NCBI RefSeq assembly: GCF_018613315.1
Contig: NZ_JAGGQL010000030.1
Location: 1 to 64,000, forward strand
Direction of reading: 5' to 3'
Length of the DNA: 64,000 bases
DNA from: Bacillus sp. ISL-37
GTDB taxonomy: Bacteria; Bacillota; Bacilli; Bacillales; Cytobacillaceae
Positions 25,821 to 34,545 of this stretch are shown here, piece by piece. A program made the position numbers and the translations under genes. The notes under the pieces were generated by a model. It was given only the letters and a program-made list of their open reading frames with translations, had not been told where the DNA came from and made no database searches. The first letter of the stretch is position 1. Each line of letters opens with the position of its first letter.

Positions 25821-27102
25821 TATGGCTCACCTCGTCAGAAGTTTCTTCGATTGGGAGCAACAGCTCGCCGAATGAATAGATTAATAGTCCCATAGCTACA
25901 ACGCCGACACTTACCATCCATTCCTTGATTGTCGGTGCGTAATTGCCCCAAGGCAGTTCGTGGAATACAGGCACGACCAGCGGAGGCAGGACGATATTGA
26001 AACGCACGCCGATGATTCCGATCACGATCAGGACAGCGGCTGCGAGCAGCGCGTTTACGTTCTGGCTTGTTTTTTTCCAGAATACAATCGTGATCGGTAT
26101 GACTGCTCCAAGGAACATTTGCACGATCCAGAACGACCAGGCTTTTTCACTGGCCATCATCGTTGCCAGTGTATCGAGGTGCTCTGTCTCAAGACCGTAC
26201 CAGCCGATCAGATATTCATAGAATTGAAGGCCAAGGTCGATGATCAGGAAGCCGACCATCAGTTTTGCCAGCGATACAACCATTCCCTGGTCAATTGGCT
26301 GCTTCTGCACCTTTTTCTTGATGATGTACATCGCTAAAAGAAGGGCAGTACCCGAAACCATCGCGGATACGACGAAGATGATTGGAAATAAAGCTGTATG
26401 CCATGCCGGGCGTGCTTTTACAACCGCAAAAATTGTACCAGTACCGCCGTGGACCCCGAGGATCGCAAGCGGAATCCCGATTGTACCGAGTATTTTCATC
26501 CACATATGGTCACGCTTTTTGGTAGCTTCATTGATGGTTGCATTCTTGAAGGTGATTAGTTTTGCTACAAAACCCTTCATTGTGTTTGTTTTTGCAGCGC
26601 GGACAAGGTCTTCCCTCATCGCGATATATAGCTCTACTGCTAATAGCCCGATGTAGACCAGATAAAAGTGGACTTCCCATGCAAGCGGCGAAGTGACATT
26701 CCAGTAGATGATTGCGTTAAGCATACGCTCAGGACGGCCAAGGTCCATAAGGACGAATGTCAGCGCGACAATCATACAGACAATCGCTGTAAAAAGTGCA
26801 GCTTTACCGACTCTCTCGTACTCTTCCATCCCAAAAACATAGATCAATGTAGACAACAGGAACGAACCCGCACTCAAGCCGACAAAGAAAATATAGAATG
26901 CGATCCATGCTCCCCAAGGGGTGATGCTTGAAAGATTCGTTGCTGCCAAGCCTGTGATGAAACGTTCAACGATAAAATACCCGCCTATTAAGAATGTAAT
27001 TGTCAGAGCAGATATCCATATTTTAAAAGCTTTTGATACTTGCATATTTATTTTCGTTTTTGATGTACTTTTCTCTTTTAAATCAACCGCAAGATTGGCC
27101 AT
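25810..27102 (-). CDS. NrfD/PsrC-type membrane anchor subunit (SrdC-like)
   Basis: A 430-aa integral membrane protein with about ten helices that takes electrons from menaquinol and passes them to the Fe-S subunit. ITPWGAWIAFYIFFVGLSAGSFLLS is the NrfD-family opening, and IIYWNVTSPLAWEVHFYLVYIG and LLAMYIIKKK follow. ATG 27102 is preferred since AGGAGG is 8 nt upstream; the first ATG at 27108 is only one base from it. The C-terminus overlaps the start of the catalytic subunit gene, indicating translational coupling. Confidence 0.88.
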   Translation of the reverse strand: MANLAVDLKEKSTSKTKINMQVSKAFKIWISALTITFLIGGYFIVERFITGLAATNLSSITPWGAWIAFYIFFVGLSAGSFLLSTLIYVFGMEEYERVGKAALFTAIVCMIVALTFVLMDLGRPERMLNAIIYWNVTSPLAWEVHFYLVYIGLLAVELYIAMREDLVRAAKTNTMKGFVAKLITFKNATINEATKKRDHMWMKILGTIGIPLAILGVHGGTGTIFAVVKARPAWHTALFPIIFVVSAMVSGTALLLAMYIIKKKVQKQPIDQGMVVSLAKLMVGFLIIDLGLQFYEYLIGWYGLETEHLDTLATMMASEKAWSFWIVQMFLGAVIPITIVFWKKTSQNVNALLAAAVLIVIGIIGVRFNIVLPPLVVPVFHELPWGNYAPTIKEWMVSVGVVAMGLLIYSFGELLLPIEETSDEVSHNGK

Positions 27103-27114
27103 CGCCATTCCCTC

Positions 27115-28002
27115 CTATCTTAAATAAATTACGTTCGGATGCGTTCCAAGCTCTTCCTTCAAGCGGAATGCTCTAGGACTTGCAGCAAGCTTTGATACAA
27201 CACTGTTCGGGTCGCTGATGTCGCCGAAGAAGCGAGCATCGCCAATGCAGGTTTCCACGCATGCCGGCTCTTCGCCTCTTTGCAGACGGTGGAAGCAGAA
27301 GCTGCATTTACGGACCGTGCCGATTGGTGTCTTGCCTTTTTCACGGTTGCCGCGTTCGACGCCATATTCAGGACTTGTCACGTCATTCGCACCCTGCATT
27401 TCCTGTTCATAGCTATCGCCAAAATCAAAGGAACGCGCTCCATACGGACAGGCAACGATGCAGTAGCGGCAGCCGATGCAGCGGTCATTGTCGATCGCGA
27501 CAATCCCGTTTTCCATTTTATAAGTAGCTCTCGTCGGACAAACCTGCGCACATGCCGGTTTGTCACACTGCATGCATGGCCTTGGAAGATTGACAGCCTT
27601 GATATTTGGGAACTCCCCTTCTAGTGATTCCATGACGACATTGTAGGAGATACCCGGCGGCGTCCTGTTCTCAGCCTTACAGCTGACCGTACAAGTATCG
27701 CAGCCAACGCATTTCTTCAAGTCGATGACCATCGCCCATTTCGGGCCGTCACCCTTCCTGATGTCTGGTCCATCTGCAGATGCGTAATAGTTACCGAATT
27801 CCTTTGTCAGTGATGAAGAATAAACTTTATGGAAGTCTTCAATTTTCAATTTGCCGCTGATAACCTTCCTTGCATCGCGCGCCATGTTCAAGCCAAGCTC
27901 TGTGTCATACTGTGATTCATCCATTTCCTTCTTTGCATCAGGAACCATCTTGTCGACGATTTTGTCGTAATCTACTTTTTTCTCATTTGAAAATAGACCC
28001 AT
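27115..28002 (-). CDS. four-cluster [4Fe-4S] ferredoxin-type electron transfer subunit (SrdB-like)
   Basis: A 295-aa DmsB/PsrB/TtrB-type subunit. The four cysteine groups are CVGCDTCTVSC, CMQCDKPACAQVC, CIGCRYCIVACPYG and CSFC...CVETC, enough for four [4Fe-4S] clusters. An N-terminal extension of about 85 residues lacks a Tat signal, so it probably leaves the cell as a complex with the catalytic subunit. ATG 28002 is chosen over GTG 28008 because GAGGTGAGTGAAA gives correct spacing. It lies 12 bp before the anchor gene and 24 bp after tatA. Confidence 0.9.
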   Translation of the reverse strand: MGLFSNEKKVDYDKIVDKMVPDAKKEMDESQYDTELGLNMARDARKVISGKLKIEDFHKVYSSSLTKEFGNYYASADGPDIRKGDGPKWAMVIDLKKCVGCDTCTVSCKAENRTPPGISYNVVMESLEGEFPNIKAVNLPRPCMQCDKPACAQVCPTRATYKMENGIVAIDNDRCIGCRYCIVACPYGARSFDFGDSYEQEMQGANDVTSPEYGVERGNREKGKTPIGTVRKCSFCFHRLQRGEEPACVETCIGDARFFGDISDPNSVVSKLAASPRAFRLKEELGTHPNVIYLR

Positions 28003-28026
28003 TTTCACTCACCTCTTTTTATGCAT

Positions 28027-28236
28027 TTAAATTTCTTTTTTGATTTCCTTGATTTCTTTGATGTCGTCTGCGATATCGTCGGTAATATCGCTTGTCAGTT
28101 CACGAGTCGATTTCTTGAATTCCTTCAGCGTCTGGCCAAACGCCCTGCCGATTTCAGGAAGCTTCTTCGGACCGAAGATGATTAACGCCAGAGTAAGGAT
28201 TAAAATCAAACCAGGAATACCAATATTAGATAGCAT
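28027..28236 (-). CDS. tatA: TatA/TatE family twin-arginine translocase subunit
   Basis: A 69-aa protein: one membrane helix (residues 5-21), the [21 protein letters not shown] hinge and amphipathic helix, then a charged tail. ATG 28236 has AAAGGATG upstream. The same frame stays open to 28584, but that extension is repetitive promoter DNA and is not coding. As the first gene of the reductase operon it looks like a dedicated export pore component; no tatC is in the window. Confidence 0.92.
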   Translation of the reverse strand: MLSNIGIPGLILILTLALIIFGPKKLPEIGRAFGQTLKEFKKSTRELTSDITDDIADDIKEIKEIKKEI

Positions 28237-28276
28237 AATGCCACATCCTTTTTTATTTTTTCTTACTTTTATATAA

Positions 28277-28292
28277 TGCAAGCTGCGTGCCA
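28277..28292 (-). promoter_or_regulatory. sigma-54 promoter of the tatA-reductase operon
   Basis: On the minus strand, TGGCAC-GCAGC-TTGCA has the invariant GG and GC separated by exactly 10 nt. It is 41 bp upstream of tatA. The NtrC-type activator encoded at 29801-31141 is the obvious partner. Confidence 0.9.
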
Positions 28293-28391
28293 ACTTTTTT
28301 GGCATGTGTTGTTTGGGGGTCTTGGTGTGCTGGTATTCCTTGTGGGAGTAAGGCTGTGGGATTCGTGACACTTTTGTGAACAGAAAAAAGC

Positions 28392-28424
28392 GGCTGAAAC
28401 CGGATTTTGAGTTCGGTTTCAGCC
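28392..28424 (-). terminator. terminator of the NERD-domain gene
   Basis: GGCTGAAACCG (28392-28402) and CGGTTTCAGCC (28414-28424) form a perfect 11-bp stem, followed on the minus strand by GCTTTTTTCTG. Confidence 0.88.
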
Positions 28425-28434
28425 ACTGGTTGTG

Positions 28435-28529
28435 TGCCATTTTGGCATGGTATTGCAATTTTGGCATGTGACATTTTGGCATGGTGTGCAGGAATGGCAT
28501 GATATTGTAGCTGGTGTGTCGGAATGGCA
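28435..28529 (-). promoter_or_regulatory. enhancer (UAS) cluster of TGCCA-N3-TGGCA-like dyads for the sigma-54 activator
   Basis: Five 13-bp sites: TGCCATTTTGGCA (28435, perfect), TGCAATTTTGGCA (28454), TGACATTTTGGCA (28469), TGCAGGAATGGCA (28487) and TGTCGGAATGGCA (28517). A further TGCCA-N7-TGGCA overlaps the -24 element. They lie about 170-265 bp upstream of the expected transcription start, the usual range for NtrC-type enhancers. Assignment to the neighbouring regulator is inference. Confidence 0.7.
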
Positions 28530-28574
28530 TGTGACCTTTCTCTGGTGGGCAGAGATGGCCGGGAAGGAAAGGGA

Positions 28575-29552
28575 TCAATCCCATAACGGAAAGCTTTTAC
28601 CTGGGGTATAGACTCTTCCTTTCTTTTCACCTGATATGTTCAAGTCCAGCTGTGACAGCATTCTCCTGGCCTGGTGAATCGAGAAGATACCAAGAAAATC
28701 CCTGAATTGTCCGTTAGTAATCGACTGTCCATTAATAAGAAAGTAATCTTTTAAAGCAGCAACATGGGCGTCCTTTGAAGTATGGCCGCATTTCTTGCAT
28801 CCCCATAAACTATGAAACTTTTCCATGCCAATTGTATTGCAGCTTGGGCACTCTACTCCTTTCTGGATTTCACCATATGTGAGATTCAGTGCTTTTAAGT
28901 CAGGGAGATAAGGTGTATGTTTCCTCAATAAAAGCCTGACTATTTTCTTTATATCTTGATCTGTAAGTATATCTTTTTGATATTTTTCTAGATATGGGCT
29001 GATTTTATACAAGATGCCTGGGGACTTGAACACTCTTTGGCTGACTTCTGTATTTTGGGTTGGGTTTTTGATCAGGGCTTGTGAATTGGTGATGGCCACG
29101 AACGGTTCAAACGGAGGCGGAGAAAATTGATGAATTTTTAGAAAAGCTTCGAGTTGTCTTGCTTGTATTTTCGTTTGGAGGATAGGATCAGGGTATACCT
29201 TTTCATTTCCATTTAAATATTGAATCATTTGATTGAATTCAGGGTAAAATTCAAGCGTCCCCGCATAGTATTTTGAATCAATTGGTATGATTAATGAGTT
29301 TGAGATTAATAAGGAGTCAATTTGAAAGTGGGTATCCTTGAAGGGGATCCTGATATCGTGCAAGATGGTAAACTTAGAGTGGTCGATTTGAGAGATATGG
29401 TAATCTAATTCTTTTTCACCTTTGTAACCTGCCCGTTTCCGGGATAGTTTGTTCTCGAATTCTGCTTTTCGTGGATGATTTACCGGTAATCGCCTTAAAA
29501 TTGCCTCATAAATCTCTATTTCTTTGGGAATGGATCGATTTTTCGCTATCAA
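28575..29552 (-). CDS. NERD (nuclease-related) domain protein with C-terminal zinc ribbon
   Basis: The NERD fold spans about residues 40-150: [14 protein letters not shown], then [23 protein letters not shown], which carries the D-x(n)-D-x-K nuclease-like residues. A zinc ribbon follows: CPSCNTIG ... CKKCGH. NERD proteins are thought to act on DNA or RNA; no specific role is known. Start TTG 29552 ([16 protein letters not shown]) is preferred since AAGGAG is 8 nt upstream; GTG and ATG just upstream are too close. It sits between the regulator genes and the operon they probably control, with its own terminator. Confidence 0.78.
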   Translation of the reverse strand: MIAKNRSIPKEIEIYEAILRRLPVNHPRKAEFENKLSRKRAGYKGEKELDYHISQIDHSKFTILHDIRIPFKDTHFQIDSLLISNSLIIPIDSKYYAGTLEFYPEFNQMIQYLNGNEKVYPDPILQTKIQARQLEAFLKIHQFSPPPFEPFVAITNSQALIKNPTQNTEVSQRVFKSPGILYKISPYLEKYQKDILTDQDIKKIVRLLLRKHTPYLPDLKALNLTYGEIQKGVECPSCNTIGMEKFHSLWGCKKCGHTSKDAHVAALKDYFLINGQSITNGQFRDFLGIFSIHQARRMLSQLDLNISGEKKGRVYTPGKSFPLWD

Positions 29553-29637
29553 AAGCATCACTCCTTCTTTGTAATGCTATTATTATTCGATATTTAAGCT
29601 TAAATTACCTTCTAATTTATTTGTGAACATTTATATT

Positions 29638-29778
29638 GGCGGAGTTCACAATTTTATTGGCGATAATTTCATTTTATTGGCGAAAATAAATTTTTATTGG
29701 CGATTTCACCCTATTTATTGGCGATTATCACAATTTATTGGCGAACTGGAAATTGTTCGCGTTTTTTTCCAGTTCGCC
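29638..29778. repeat. 20/21-bp period TTTATTGGCGAT array (array II) ending in a 13-bp-arm hairpin
   Basis: GGCG occurs at 29638, 29659, 29679, 29699, 29720 and 29740 (spacings 21, 20, 20, 21, 20). The last unit runs into GGCGAACTGGAAA (29740-29752), mirrored perfectly by TTTCCAGTTCGCC (29766-29778). No T-run follows on the minus strand, so it is not a normal terminator for the response regulator gene ending at 29801. Confidence 0.85.
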
Positions 29779-29800
29779 GCTTGAATTTCAACTACTTTTC

Positions 29801-31141
29801 CTACTCTTTCAACCCATATTGGTCGATTTTCCGGTAAAGATTCCGGACACTTATGCCCAGCACGTCTGCTGCTTTCGTTTTGTTCCAGTTCATCTGCTTC
29901 AAAGCGTTTTCGATGTGCACTCTTTCGACTTCTTCCAAGGAGCATAGTGGAGAAAGCCGAACTTCTGCCTCAGCCTTGGTTTTACCAGTGTGAGGCAAAA
30001 GTAAATCCTCGGCTCCGATTATGCTTCCTTTAGATAACAGTACGCCGCGTTCAATCAGGTGGCTTAGTTCGCGAACATTTCCCGGAAAATCGTAATCTTC
30101 AAGGGCAGCGAAGGCTTCACTCGACAGTCGCTTCGATGGATCCTTGGTTTTCCCGATGAAGTACTCAATCAGCGCGGGCAGGTCTCCCTTCCGTTCACGC
30201 AGCGGTGGAATCGTCAGCTTGACGACATTCAACCGGTAATACAAGTCTTCGCGGAAACGTCCTTCAGCTACTTCTTTTTCCATGTCGCGGTTCGTGGCGG
30301 CGACGACGCGGACACTAACATGCCGCTCCCGGACATCACCGACCCGGCGGAATTCGCCTGTCTCGAGGAAACGCAATAGTTTTACCTGAAGCGCCAATGG
30401 CATTTCGCCAAGCTCATCCAAAAACATCGTACCTTCTTTTGCTGCTTCGACAAGGCCTTTTTTATCCTGGCTTGCTCCAGTAAAAGCACCGCGGGCATGG
30501 CCGAACAGTTCGCTTTCCAGCAGATGTTCAGGCAGTGCACCGGAGTTCACCGGTACGAATGGTTCATCTGCACGGCAGCTCCAGTAATGGAGTGCTTTCG
30601 CAAACAGCTCCTTCCCTGTACCGCTTTCACCCTCAATCAGGACCGGCACCTCGCTGTCGGCAATCCTTCTCGTCATCTCAAGCACTTCTTTAAAATTTAC
30701 ACTATCACCAATGATATTGAAGCCATTATGCTGGGCAATGATTTTTTTCATTGAGTCATTCTTTTCTTTCAGCGCTTTATTTTCCGCAGCCTTTCCAATC
30801 GTCAGTTCCAATTCTGATAGATTATAAGGCTTGGTAATATAGTCGAAAGCGCCCACCTTCATTGCTTCAATCGCGGTATCAATCGTCCCGTGCCCGGTCA
30901 AAATCAGTACCTCGATATCCGGCTGGACTTTCTTGGTTTCTTTTAAAAGCTCGATGCCGTCCATACCGGGCAGCCTGATATCATAGACACCAATGTCGTA
31001 TTCATTCTTTTTCACAAGTTCAAGGGCATCTTCGGCCGTGCCACCGCTGTCCACATCAAATCCCTTACGCTTCAGCCTTCTTACCAAAAGCTCAAGCAAA
31101 TCCTGTTCATCGTCAACGACTAACAATCTTGTTGCTGACAT
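29801..31141 (-). CDS. NtrC-family sigma-54-dependent response regulator
   Basis: A 446-aa activator. The receiver domain has phosphoacceptor D54 in VYDIRLPGMDG. The AAA+ domain has Walker A GESGTGKE (171-178), the sigma-54 contact loop GAFTGA (218-223) and Walker B GTMFLDELGEM. A Fis-type HTH ends the protein (NWNKTKAADVLGISVRNLYRKI). ATG 31141 follows GGAGGTGGGC and overlaps the kinase gene by 29 bp. With a consensus sigma-54 promoter before tatA, it most likely drives the reductase operon. Confidence 0.93.
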   Translation of the reverse strand: MSATRLLVVDDEQDLLELLVRRLKRKGFDVDSGGTAEDALELVKKNEYDIGVYDIRLPGMDGIELLKETKKVQPDIEVLILTGHGTIDTAIEAMKVGAFDYITKPYNLSELELTIGKAAENKALKEKNDSMKKIIAQHNGFNIIGDSVNFKEVLEMTRRIADSEVPVLIEGESGTGKELFAKALHYWSCRADEPFVPVNSGALPEHLLESELFGHARGAFTGASQDKKGLVEAAKEGTMFLDELGEMPLALQVKLLRFLETGEFRRVGDVRERHVSVRVVAATNRDMEKEVAEGRFREDLYYRLNVVKLTIPPLRERKGDLPALIEYFIGKTKDPSKRLSSEAFAALEDYDFPGNVRELSHLIERGVLLSKGSIIGAEDLLLPHTGKTKAEAEVRLSPLCSLEEVERVHIENALKQMNWNKTKAADVLGISVRNLYRKIDQYGLKE

Positions 31142-33383
31142 CGTAGCCCACCTCCATTGTTTCTTGTGCCAACGGCTCGTAGTTATTTTCTCGGTCCACT
31201 AATTCTGCTGGAATGTGAAATCCATCTTCGCTTTCCACCTTTGAATCATCCGTTGGCAGCTGACTGCCGATACTGCGGTCCATCTCTATTGGCTTCTCTG
31301 CTACATCTGCACTCAATGTACGCTCTGCTGGCAGTTGGATTTCTACAGTCGTTCCTTCTGTTGGTTTGCTATCAATGGTGATATTCCCGCCGAACTGCTG
31401 GATGATGCCGTAACATACTGACAAGCCAAGTCCGGTTCCTTTGCCGATTGGCTTTGTCGTAAAGAATGGGTCGAACAGTTTATCCATCGCTTCAGCAGGA
31501 ATTCCGTGGCCACTGTCTGTTACTTTTATCGAAACCGCTTCTCCATTGCTTTCAGAAGCGGAAACGATCAGTTTTCCTTCGTTTTCCATCGCGTCGACTG
31601 CGTTATTGATCAGGTTGACGATGACTTGCATCAGCTTAAGGCCATCCCCATTCACAGCCGGCAGCCCTTCATCAACATGAAGTTCAAGCTGGATCCGCTG
31701 CTTTTTCAGCTGATGCTCGACAAGACTGACACTATTTTCAATGATTTCCTTCACTCGAATTTGGTCCTCTGTCCAATCATTTTTCCGGGAAAAATTAAGC
31801 AGGTTTCCGGTTATCCGTTTGCAGCGCTCGGTATTTACCTTGATTTTACGAAGATAGTGTTCCATCTTCTCTTCATCAAGGTCCTCGTCGCCTGCCTGGA
31901 TTCTGTCGATCAAATCCTCAGCGTATACATTGATCGTTGCCAGCGGATTGTTGACTTCGTGGGCGAAGCTCGACGCCATGATGCCAAGCGCGCTCAGTTT
32001 ATCCGTCTGGATCATCGTTTCTTCCATTTGTTTTTGCTCGGTAATATCCTCGAGCACGACGAGGAATTCGCCTTCTTCCTCGATCGCGTGGTTGAGAGGA
32101 AACACCCTGTGCCTGAAAATCCGCTCGCCATTCGCTCCGTCCTTGAACTTCATGACTTCATCGGCGATTTTATCAAGGTCCGGACAGGTAATCGGACAAT
32201 TCAAGCAAGGGGCATTTTCGCCGCCAATAACTGCGTAACAAGGCAACGTCAACCGGTCTTCCTTCAGCCACCCTTTTAAAATCGGGTTCATCCAGGTGAT
32301 CCGGTACTCTTTTGTAACCAGTGCCAGCCCGGCACCAATACCGTTGACTACAACATCCAGCCTTTCTTTCTCCTGTTCGAGGAGTCTTGATTTTTCCAGC
32401 AGTTCCTTACTCATATCATTGAAGGAATCTGCTAGTTTACCAAGCTCATCGGTCCGTTTCATTTTTACAGGGCTGATTTTCCGGCCTTGCTTCAAATTGT
32501 TCATTTCCCTGTCGATTGAAACAATTGGCCTGGTAAAATAAAGCCCTGCCCAGACGCTGATCAAGCTGACTGTCAAAATCAGCAAGGCGACTGCTCCTAT
32601 GCCGCTTTGCAGCATCCTGTTGATTGGCGCAAAAGCCGTTGTTTTCGGCTGCTCCATCACCAGCACCCAGTTTAAGTCTTCAATCTCAGCTGTTACACCA
32701 AGCTCATCCTGGCTGCCAGACGTCTGTTTTTGCCAGAGCTTGCTGTAATCCTGATGGGCGATGACCCGGTCTTTATCATCAACTAAATAAATATATGAGG
32801 AGTGATCCTGGCGCATTGACGAGATTTTCCCGATGATCTTCTGAAGCTGGACAACGACCCCGATTGCTTTTTTCGATTCATCTTCGTAAAAAGGGATCGC
32901 CAGTTTCATAACAGGCTGGCCGTACTGGTTGAACTCTACCTGGCCATACACCCTGTCAAGTGTTTGCAGTTGGAACCACATTTCATCCGTGAACCACCGT
33001 TCGTTATCCCCGGCAATATTGAGTTCGTATCGCGACACCCTTTTTTCCACAAAACCTTTATCATCGGCAATTATGACCTCCTCGACTGATTCGCTTTGCT
33101 GTAGGAGCTCATATAATGCGCTTTGTTTTTCATTTAATAGATTAAGTGATGCGAGGACATGGATTCGCTGGAATGTCTCGCTGAATTCATACTCGATTTC
33201 ACGAGATAAATTTTCAAGCACCAGATGCTGTTTTTCCAGAATCCTCGTTTCTAAATCTGATTTTACAAAAGAATAGTAAAATAGACTGATCAGCAGCAAA
33301 GGAATCGTCGACATCACGACACCGAATACAAGGACCTTGTTGCGGATTGTCTGCGAATGCAGGAAATCAATCAGTGCTCTCAT
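31113..33383 (-). CDS. membrane sensor histidine kinase (Cache-like sensor, HAMP, Cys-rich PAS)
   Basis: A 756-aa kinase. Membrane helices at about 17-40 and 262-284 flank an extracytoplasmic sensor domain. HAMP follows (284-340). A PAS domain holds four cysteines (C382, C393, C396, C400; CYAV ... CLNCPITC), which could bind metal, an Fe-S cluster or sense redox state. Phosphoacceptor H475 lies in SSFAHEVNNPLATI. The ATPase domain has NLINNAVDAM and TGLGLSVCYGI. About 75 acidic, low-complexity residues follow the ATPase domain, which is unusual. ATG 33383 overlaps the binding-protein gene by 4 bp. Confidence 0.9.
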   Translation of the reverse strand: MRALIDFLHSQTIRNKVLVFGVVMSTIPLLLISLFYYSFVKSDLETRILEKQHLVLENLSREIEYEFSETFQRIHVLASLNLLNEKQSALYELLQQSESVEEVIIADDKGFVEKRVSRYELNIAGDNERWFTDEMWFQLQTLDRVYGQVEFNQYGQPVMKLAIPFYEDESKKAIGVVVQLQKIIGKISSMRQDHSSYIYLVDDKDRVIAHQDYSKLWQKQTSGSQDELGVTAEIEDLNWVLVMEQPKTTAFAPINRMLQSGIGAVALLILTVSLISVWAGLYFTRPIVSIDREMNNLKQGRKISPVKMKRTDELGKLADSFNDMSKELLEKSRLLEQEKERLDVVVNGIGAGLALVTKEYRITWMNPILKGWLKEDRLTLPCYAVIGGENAPCLNCPITCPDLDKIADEVMKFKDGANGERIFRHRVFPLNHAIEEEGEFLVVLEDITEQKQMEETMIQTDKLSALGIMASSFAHEVNNPLATINVYAEDLIDRIQAGDEDLDEEKMEHYLRKIKVNTERCKRITGNLLNFSRKNDWTEDQIRVKEIIENSVSLVEHQLKKQRIQLELHVDEGLPAVNGDGLKLMQVIVNLINNAVDAMENEGKLIVSASESNGEAVSIKVTDSGHGIPAEAMDKLFDPFFTTKPIGKGTGLGLSVCYGIIQQFGGNITIDSKPTEGTTVEIQLPAERTLSADVAEKPIEMDRSIGSQLPTDDSKVESEDGFHIPAELVDRENNYEPLAQETMEVGYDVSNKIVSR

Positions 33384-34387
33384 TGCTTCCGGCCTCCTTG
33401 CACTTCAGGGTGGATCAGTTCGGCGATATGCAGCAAATCCTGATCATAAGCAACTCCTAGTGCATCCTTCGTCTGCTGGTTGACGACAAAACGAATGCCA
33501 TCGGGCAATTCGACAGGCAATTCTCCCGGCTTGTTTCCCTGAAGAATCAGGCTGACAAACCTGGATGCCTGGTAGCCCTGCGAATAAAAGCTGGATCCGT
33601 AACTCGCAAGCAATCCCTTTTTCGCTTCAAAATCATACAAACCCATAGCCGGGATTTTTTTCTCATCAGTCAGCTTCACAATCTCATCTGTCAGCGATTC
33701 AATCCTGAAACTGGGCAGGACAAGGATTGCCTCTCCATCATCAACCGTTTTCCATAGAGTATCCAGGCATTCCTTCGAGCTCACATCGCATGGGGAAATC
33801 GCCACCCCCAAGTCCTTCGCCGCTTTCCTTGTTTCTTCAAGGCTCAATTTGCTGACATCAATTTTGCTGTCATAAATAACATGCACCCTGTCTATAGCGG
33901 GCACAAGTGAAGTAAGCATCTCCAGGCGCTTGCCAGAGATACTGGCGTGATAGTTATTGATACCGGTAAAAAGACCTCCTGGTGACTTGTAATCCTTTAT
34001 CAACCCAAGTTCCTTTGGTGCAGCAAGACCTGCAAAAACTACCGGGATTTCAACGTTTTTCTCATCCATCTTTGCTTTTAGCCGCTGAGTTTCAATCCCG
34101 CCAAGCGTAACAATTAGATTGGGTTTATCCTCTAGCAGCTGATCGATTTGCTCGTCAATCAACACTTCATCATCATGTGCATTCTTTACTGTAAAATGGA
34201 CTTCATTAGCGCTATACCCGAGATCCTTCAATCCCGCTTCAAGTCCAGTAAACTTCTCATAGCGGTTTTCACCAATCATCAGGACGCCAATTTCTACCGG
34301 CTCATCTCCCCTGACTCCAAGAAAAGCATATATAATAGCCGAAATGGCAATCGTTGTCAGAAAAAAGAAATACCACTTTGTTTTCAC
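33380..34387 (-). CDS. ABC-type substrate-binding protein, probable signal receptor of the three-component system
   Basis: A 335-aa protein of the ABC_sub_bind family: EIGVLMIGENRYEKFTGLEAGLKDLGY, LIVTLGGIETQRLK, IPVVFAGLAAPKELGLI and TGINNY. It has an N-terminal hydrophobic segment (FFFLTTIAISAIIYAFLG) without a lipobox, so it is probably membrane-tethered. Two cysteines (SPCDVSSKEC) sit in the second lobe. No permease or ATPase is adjacent; a 4-bp overlap with the kinase gene implies signal delivery instead of transport, as with TtrS-fused or ArrX-type partners. GTG 34387 has GGGGG 8 nt upstream. Confidence 0.82.
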   Translation of the reverse strand: MKTKWYFFFLTTIAISAIIYAFLGVRGDEPVEIGVLMIGENRYEKFTGLEAGLKDLGYSANEVHFTVKNAHDDEVLIDEQIDQLLEDKPNLIVTLGGIETQRLKAKMDEKNVEIPVVFAGLAAPKELGLIKDYKSPGGLFTGINNYHASISGKRLEMLTSLVPAIDRVHVIYDSKIDVSKLSLEETRKAAKDLGVAISPCDVSSKECLDTLWKTVDDGEAILVLPSFRIESLTDEIVKLTDEKKIPAMGLYDFEAKKGLLASYGSSFYSQGYQASRFVSLILQGNKPGELPVELPDGIRFVVNQQTKDALGVAYDQDLLHIAELIHPEVQGGRKQ

Positions 34388-34514
34388 AGCCTGCGCCCCC
34401 AATTCCAGTATTCACTTCCACTATAACGGAAAAAGTAACGTAGCCATCTTGCAAAAAAGGATAATTTTATGAACGTATAAGGGTATAGGTTTATTTCTGT
34501 CCAAAATAAAAAAA

Positions 34515-34539
34515 GGTTCCCCTCATATAGAGGAGAACC
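34515..34539 (-). terminator. terminator of gnd
   Basis: GGTTCCCCTC and GAGGAGAACC pair with one mismatch; a T7 run follows on the minus strand. Confidence 0.85.
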
Positions 34540-34545
34540 AGAACC

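Noticed and set aside
28443-28457. Plus-strand sigma-54-like match TGGCATGGTATTGCA
   Set aside because: GG and GC are separated by 9 nt instead of 10, and no gene lies downstream on that strand; it is part of the enhancer repeats.
28237-28584. N-terminal extension of tatA to 185 aa
   Set aside because: The extension covers the sigma-54 promoter, terminator and enhancer repeats; a proper ribosome binding site and TatA start are at 28236.
31506-32279. 257-aa ORF on the plus strand
   Set aside because: Antisense shadow of the histidine kinase gene, which has full domain support.
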